The notes beneath the pieces were generated by a model that was not told the DNA's origin, searched no databases, and worked only from the letters and a program-made list of their open reading frames with translations. A program made the translations under genes and the position numbers. Shown in pieces: positions 59,023 through 64,000 of a DNA stretch of 64,000 nucleotides. Every line of letters begins with the position of its first letter. Within the stretch, counting starts at the first letter, position 1. This stretch comes from Tritrichomonas musculus (lineage: Eukaryota > Parabasalia > Tritrichomonadida > Tritrichomonadidae). The stretch is from contig JAPFFF010000001.1 in the NCBI GenBank assembly GCA_039105265.1, positions 8,246,001-8,310,000 of the forward strand. The letters are read 5' to 3'.

Positions 59023-61497
59023 TTAAGCTTCGCCACCAAGTTGTTGGCCATCACCATCGTCTTCGTCATCATTATCACTGTCCGTTTCAATAAGAGGCTC
59101 GAAATTAGATGGTTTCAAATCGTTTAATTGCCCTTCAACGAAAACTCCTTTGTCACTACAATGCTGAATGAATTTACACCACATCTTATTCTTCATAAAA
59201 GTATCAGCTGTTCCAATAACGATAAGTCCATATTTGGCTCTGGTCAATGAGACGCATAATCTTCTGTTATCTTTCAAGAATCCAATATCAAATTGATCAT
59301 TTGCACGAACATTACTTAATATGATAAAGTTTTTCTCTCTTCCTTGGAAAGCGTCAACAGATGCTATTTCTATTTCATCGAAAAATGTTTTATCATCAAT
59401 TCTGCACATAGATGGAAGTGTGTCAATAAGAAGTGCTTGTTGCCCAGCATATGGAGTAATAACACCAATATCTGAGGCTTTGACACCATTCTTCCACATT
59501 GCATCTAATAAAACCGAAATACATCCTGCTTCGTGACGATTAACATAGGACAAACCGTTTTCGTAATATTCTTCTTGAGCATGCTTTATATTCCAGAAAA
59601 ACATGGGTATATCAGGATTCGGCCATTTTATAAATGGCTGAGGCCAAGTTCTTTGTTCTGCGGTGACACCGTCTCTTAAGAAACCTTGATAAAATGCCTT
59701 AGATGGAAATTCAGATAATCCAGGATGCATTCTGTACTGTATCTTCAAAATTGATGGATGCAATCCGATCAAAATCAAACGTTGCATTAATGGGAGATCA
59801 TATCTACCTTTTTGTGATTTGCGTGAGATAATAACAGGGCCAAGTTGTCTGTGATCACCAACAAGAATAGCTCTTTCACATTGATGAACAAGAGGGATAA
59901 GGAGATCTGGGTCGACACACTGACCGCTTTCATCAAAAATAACAGCTTCAAACTTGGTACCATTGAGCCTAGCACCACCTGCTGAGGTACATGTGGTGCA
60001 GACGACATCACTTTTTTTGACTATTTGCTTTTCAATTTTTGTCATATTAGTTTTATCAGCTTTGTCATTCGAAGCAAGGAGCTTGGTAAAGCTTTCACCA
60101 TATTGTTCAATTGCAAGACGTTTGGTTGTGTATTGGTCAACATCTGTATCAACTTGTTCACGATTTGACGAAAGAACTCTAGTAACCTTAACTCCTGTTT
60201 GAGATATACGCTTTGTGGCAAAGTCAGTGGCAACATTGGATTGACAACAAACAAGAACAGGCTTAATGCCAGCATTGACTAAGGACAATGCAAGTACAGC
60301 AATAACTGTCGTTTTTCCTGTTCCTGGAGGACCTTGGATCATTGTAAAGTGCTGACTAAGAGCAGTACTAATACATTTAATTTGCGAAGGATTTAATTGT
60401 GGGAAGTATTCACGAGGTGGTTCGATTATATGAATTTTGTTTTTAAAGGGATTGTATCGTTTGAGTAAATCGATTTGACCTAGAATTATGTTGGCAATAA
60501 GCTTGTTCATGCAAAATTCTTGTGACTTAAACATTTCTAATGCTTGAGTTTGACGTTCGAAAGGAAGAGAATTGAAAACAACACTAACGGTAACTGCTGT
60601 CTTATTTTTTGCAAATAACGAGGGTGATGAAAACTTAACATCAATATACATTGACTTTGTCATTTTAATAATTTGCCCTTTTTCTTCAATATCTTTCGTG
60701 GAGAATGTAAGATATGATCCCAAAGAAACAGCACGTGAAAGATTTGCTGGAGCTCGAAAAGAACATGTTGTATCGCTTGACCAATTTGGTACAATTCCGG
60801 GAAAAGATCGAGAGCGCTCTAACTTTCCAGTTTCTTCACGTTCAGCCTCAACAAATGGTTGCAAGGTAGAAACAAATTCATCTCTTGTTTCGTATTTGAT
60901 TTTAGTCGGTTTCATGTTATCAGGTAAATCTGATTTATTTGTATTGTCGGTTCCTCCTTCATTCAAACTTTCTTGAATCGCTTGAGTAACAGCCATTACA
61001 CGAGACATTGGGACTCTGGTATATTGTACGGGGTCTGGAACATGTACAATATCGTTTAGAATTTCGCCATTTGAAATAATTGGTACAAAAGAAGCGTTAT
61101 TGACATCTCTTTCAATCAAAGATTGATCAAATTGGCATTTTGACCGACACGCAATAAATATCTGAGATCCATCTTTCGTATGTAAAAAGCCGAGTTGAAA
61201 TATATTTGTAGATTCGCATACATAACATTTTAAGGCAACTTCATAAAAAGGGTTTTGTTCGGGCAAAGTTATTTGATCGAAATGCATTGTTCGAAGATGA
61301 TGAACTATGTGGCTTGTACTCGTATCACCTTTACCATTGCAAAAGTATAAACCAGTTTTTGTGCAACGTGCAAGGCAATTGATTTCTGAACAGCCACAGT
61401 ATTCGCATTTAGGTTCGCTCATTATAAAAATATTTTGGGCATCAGCTTTTCGTAAAGTATTCAATTTTGTATGAACATCATCATTCAAAATTTTCAT
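59023..61497 (-). CDS. UPF1: UPF1 RNA helicase, compact form (824 aa)
   Basis: It is an ATP-dependent SF1 helicase central to nonsense-mediated mRNA decay. The N-terminal Cys/His-rich domain that binds UPF2 is present (about 26-150: CEYCGCSEINCLARCTKTG, YFCNGKG, SHIVHHLRT, LKCYVCEST). Helicase motifs are GPPGTGKT (389-396), FDESGQ (521-526), GDHRQLGP (547-554), QYRMHPGLSEFPS, TPYAGQ, ASVDAFQGREKNFIILSNVR and RRLCVSLTRAK. Human UPF1 is 1118 residues; here the long N-terminal and SQ-rich C-terminal extensions are missing, leaving a short acidic tail. An inner ATG (61422) directly before the CH domain is an alternative start. It diverges from the coiled-coil gene at 62522. Confidence 0.93.
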   Translation of the reverse strand: MKILNDDVHTKLNTLRKADAQNIFIMSEPKCEYCGCSEINCLARCTKTGLYFCNGKGDTSTSHIVHHLRTMHFDQITLPEQNPFYEVALKCYVCESTNIFQLGFLHTKDGSQIFIACRSKCQFDQSLIERDVNNASFVPIISNGEILNDIVHVPDPVQYTRVPMSRVMAVTQAIQESLNEGGTDNTNKSDLPDNMKPTKIKYETRDEFVSTLQPFVEAEREETGKLERSRSFPGIVPNWSSDTTCSFRAPANLSRAVSLGSYLTFSTKDIEEKGQIIKMTKSMYIDVKFSSPSLFAKNKTAVTVSVVFNSLPFERQTQALEMFKSQEFCMNKLIANIILGQIDLLKRYNPFKNKIHIIEPPREYFPQLNPSQIKCISTALSQHFTMIQGPPGTGKTTVIAVLALSLVNAGIKPVLVCCQSNVATDFATKRISQTGVKVTRVLSSNREQVDTDVDQYTTKRLAIEQYGESFTKLLASNDKADKTNMTKIEKQIVKKSDVVCTTCTSAGGARLNGTKFEAVIFDESGQCVDPDLLIPLVHQCERAILVGDHRQLGPVIISRKSQKGRYDLPLMQRLILIGLHPSILKIQYRMHPGLSEFPSKAFYQGFLRDGVTAEQRTWPQPFIKWPNPDIPMFFWNIKHAQEEYYENGLSYVNRHEAGCISVLLDAMWKNGVKASDIGVITPYAGQQALLIDTLPSMCRIDDKTFFDEIEIASVDAFQGREKNFIILSNVRANDQFDIGFLKDNRRLCVSLTRAKYGLIVIGTADTFMKNKMWCKFIQHCSDKGVFVEGQLNDLKPSNFEPLIETDSDNDDEDDGDGQQLGGEA

Positions 61498-62521
61498 TTG
61501 AGAGATTTCTTAAATAATATTTTTTTTAAAAAATAAAATAAAAATAAAAACAAATAATAATATTTTGTGTTTTCATAGAAAAATTAAACGTTAAAAAAAC
61601 CTTCGAAAATTTTGAATTAAATATACTAAAACTCACCGATTTCAAATAGGTTTTTGAACAAATTTTGTATATTTTAAAAATTTAATTATTATTATAATCT
61701 GAAATTCATCAATTATTTTGCGCAATTAAATTTCTGTAACGAGAAACAATGGTTAGAAAATCAAAAATAAAATCATTTAAAAAGTTTAAACTTTTTTAAA
61801 AGTCATAAAAATATAATATGTACAAATTCTCGTAAATTTTGATAAACTCCTTGATGAGAGAACAGTAAAAAAGATTTTAATTGAATGCGTGAGTAGAGCA
61901 TAAAAAAATTTTTTTTAAGCATATAGATAAAAGTTTAAATATAATGATGATAATCATAAGCATGAAAGCAAATGTTGAATTTCATCGTTATACCAGTTTT
62001 GAATATGATAATTATTTTATTACTTCTAAAAAATGAATTGCTTTTAAAAAAATTTTTACAACAATTATTTGGTCTCGTCAAGTATTATCGCAATGGCCAA
62101 AATTTATTATGATAACCGCATATTTTAATTTTTAATTTTCCCGTTACAACTTTTTGAATTAACTTTTTCAAAAAGTGTATAATTGAATACACTTTTTGAG
62201 TTTCTCTCTCTCAAACAAGTGTGTATTTAAGATATTTTATTTTGGATTTGAATATTGAAAGTGTGGAATGTTATTTTTAATTACATCTAATTTAATAGCT
62301 TGCCCAAAGTGAATATGCATTATTTTCTTATATAATTTTCAGTTGCCCTAAAAATTATTAATTATCACTTTTTTTATAATGATTTCAATACCGTGCTATA
62401 CTTATTTAATATTTTAGTTCATCTTCAATTTTGATTATTTAAAAAATTGAATCTTTAATCATTTCCCATCTCTAGATATGATACAACAAATTTTTGTTCG
62501 TTATAATTTTTTTGTATAACA
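61498..62521. other. divergent promoter spacer
   Basis: It lies between UPF1 (minus) and the long coiled-coil gene (plus). It contains a 13-bp hairpin (listed) and TCATTTCCCATC at 62459-62470, an initiator-like match about 50 bp before the plus-strand ATG. Confidence 0.45.
62168..62199. repeat. 13-bp perfect hairpin
   Basis: TCAAAAAGTGTAT and ATACACTTTTTGA flank a 6-nt loop AATTGA. It lies about 320 bp before the ATG of the plus-strand gene. Confidence 0.75.
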
Positions 62522-64000
62522 ATGAGTAGAAAGGCTAAAAAACTACCATCTCTTAAAAATTCACAAGCGAACTCACTTAAAATCGAACCATCACCATCAT
62601 CGCTGCCAGATTATGGAATTGAACAATTCGAAGCCGAAAAATGCACCAAACCGCCAATATTTCATGATCCGGTTACAATCGAGGCAATGAAAAGACTTGG
62701 TATTGAGCCAGAAGAATTAGTGAAACTAAGCCGAGAAGAAATTGCTAAAATACCTGGGAATCAAAAAGTTCGTTCTCAAATTGTTCAAGAACTCGAAAAC
62801 CAAAGAATCAACACAATTGAACAAATCAAAGAAACGTGTAAACAAATTTTTTCCGAGCAAAAAAAGAAAGAATCTTTTGATCAAAAATATAGGCCTAAAT
62901 CACAAAATTCAGTTGACGAAATCAAAAGGCTTGAAAGGATCAAAAGAGTTCAAAAGCGTGAAATAGAGCAATTAATAGCTGTTGAACTTGTTAAAAAAGA
63001 AAATAAAGATAAAGAACTTGAGAGGCAAAAAAAGCTTGAAGAAACATTAAAACAACAAGATTTAAGAAATAAACAAAAACGCGAGGAAGATGCTCGAAAG
63101 AGGAAGGAAAGGGAAGATAAGGTTATCGAAAGAATTAGACAACATGATGAAGAAATTGCAATGAAACGGCAAAAAGAAAAAGAAGCAGAAGAAAGAAGAA
63201 AAGCTGCTGAGATTGAAAACGAGAAACAACGTAAAATAGAAGCAGAAAAGCAAGAAAAACTCAAAGAACTTAAATTAAAAAAATATCATGAAGAGCGAAT
63301 TCAAAAAGAAAACGAAGAAAGAGCAAAAAAAGAAGCTAAAGAAGCCGAACAAAAAAATCGTGAAGAAATACGTTTAAAAGCGCGCCAAGATGAACTTGCT
63401 AAACTTAAAAAAGAACATCAAAAATTATTAGATAAACAGCTTGAACGTATGACATTAGCTCAAAATCGCGAAAAAGAAGAGAAAGAGCGAAAATTAGCCA
63501 AAATTAAAGAGGATGAACAACTTGCCCAACAAAGAATGCTCGAATTTAAACGAAAGCAAAAAGAAGCAATAGCAATCATGAAAAAAAGAAACGAAGATCG
63601 AATGTTGAGGTCACGTGAATTAACAAAACGATTAGAAGAAGAAGAGCAACAAAAAAATGCCGCCTTACAAGCCAAAAATTTACAAGCACAAGAGCGATAC
63701 AACCAAATAAACTCAGAAAAACAGAAAAAAATTTTAATGGCAAGAAAAGAAGATAATGAAAAGAAAAAACAAGCTCTTGAAAGAATTCAACGAAGTGAAG
63801 AAATATATATGGAAAGAGTTTCAAGACTTGACAAAAAAATGGAAGATCAAGAAACTAAATATCAAGAAATTAAGAAGAAACAAGAGGAAGAACTTCAAAC
63901 AAAGGCAGCATTACATTGGTTAAAAGCGAAAATGGGAGAAACAAGCGCTCAAAGAATGAGAAGAAGAAATCAATATCAAAAAGAAAGAACTTTATCATCA
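62522..64000 (+). CDS. long Lys/Glu-rich coiled-coil protein, partial (first 493 codons)
   Basis: The frame is open from the ATG at 62522 to the window edge, so the gene is cut by the window and not broken. Residues 1-70 are non-helical with LPDYGIEQFEAEKC and FHDPVTIEAMKRLGIEPEEL, a short motif-like block. From about 75 to the end the chain is nearly uninterrupted charged single-helix/coiled coil (repeated RKREKE, KLKEL, ERIQK, QQRMLEFKRKQKEA). Such proteins are often microtubule-associated or axonemal in flagellates. The family is not recognised. It diverges from UPF1. Confidence 0.85.
   Translation, partial: MSRKAKKLPSLKNSQANSLKIEPSPSSLPDYGIEQFEAEKCTKPPIFHDPVTIEAMKRLGIEPEELVKLSREEIAKIPGNQKVRSQIVQELENQRINTIEQIKETCKQIFSEQKKKESFDQKYRPKSQNSVDEIKRLERIKRVQKREIEQLIAVELVKKENKDKELERQKKLEETLKQQDLRNKQKREEDARKRKEREDKVIERIRQHDEEIAMKRQKEKEAEERRKAAEIENEKQRKIEAEKQEKLKELKLKKYHEERIQKENEERAKKEAKEAEQKNREEIRLKARQDELAKLKKEHQKLLDKQLERMTLAQNREKEEKERKLAKIKEDEQLAQQRMLEFKRKQKEAIAIMKKRNEDRMLRSRELTKRLEEEEQQKNAALQAKNLQAQERYNQINSEKQKKILMARKEDNEKKKQALERIQRSEEIYMERVSRLDKKMEDQETKYQEIKKKQEEELQTKAALHWLKAKMGETSAQRMRRRNQYQKERTLSS

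Noticed and set aside
62950-63824. Ser/Phe-rich minus-strand frames opposite the last gene
   Set aside because: Antisense of Lys/Glu-rich coiled-coil codons; the plus-strand frame is open for 493 codons.
1-64000. CRISPR array, tRNA or rRNA genes
   Set aside because: No regularly spaced short repeats with unique spacers, and no tRNA T-loop plus anticodon arrangement or rRNA core sequence was found by eye.

Overview
The window looks like nuclear DNA of a parabasalid protist, most likely a Tritrichomonas/Trichomonas relative. It is very AT-rich and packed with intronless protein genes on both strands. Two genes have close matches to the trichomonad initiator (TCAYTWYTCATTA) just before the ATG. 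One gene resembles the Pmp-like surface proteins known from Trichomonas, and Tc1-type, pogo-like and Kolobok-like DNA transposons are abundant. The species is an inference; no rRNA or tRNA gene was seen.

Layout. 1-7219 is a decayed coding remnant interrupted by transposons nested three deep: a P/hAT-type element (3165-6522) inside a Tc1-like element B (1514-6570) inside a Tc1-like element A (639-6917). 7704-47134 is the gene-rich part. It holds a coiled-coil protein with seven exact 46-residue repeats, an eight-unit EF-hand-like protein, a GOST-type 7TM protein, a URB1/NPA1 homologue, coactosin, a seven-unit ubiquitin-like chain protein, a golgin-like coiled coil, a large helical-repeat protein, VPS33, a Pmp-like surface protein, a short Sin3-like corepressor, a UBL-UBA protein, a CDF-type transporter homologue that seems to lack its metal site, a TMEM181-like protein, a GT37-like fucosyltransferase, a TM9/nonaspanin, and two unassigned proteins. 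A 1.4-kb non-autonomous element with an 8-bp target duplication lies at 19243-20616.

47563-57371 is a second transposon island: a TTAA-flanked MITE, a 1.7-kb TIR element carrying an unassigned ORF, and a 7.6-kb TIR element that has swallowed a pogo-like element and a Kolobok-like element. 57906-64000 returns to host genes: an RRM protein with a Tyr-Ser-rich tail, a compact UPF1 helicase, and the 5' part of a long charged coiled-coil gene that runs off the window.

The host genes are in mixed orientation with short convergent and divergent spacers, so they are not an operon. Several (VPS33, golgin-like, nonaspanin, two GOST-like 7TM proteins, CDF homologue, fucosyltransferase) act in the secretory/endolysosomal system, which I take as coincidence of neighbourhood. 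No CRISPR array or defence system was seen. The most interesting material is the transposon nests with readable target duplications, the unassigned ORF in the 1.7-kb TIR element, a GC-rich 52-nt hairpin followed by T runs, and some unusual repeat proteins.
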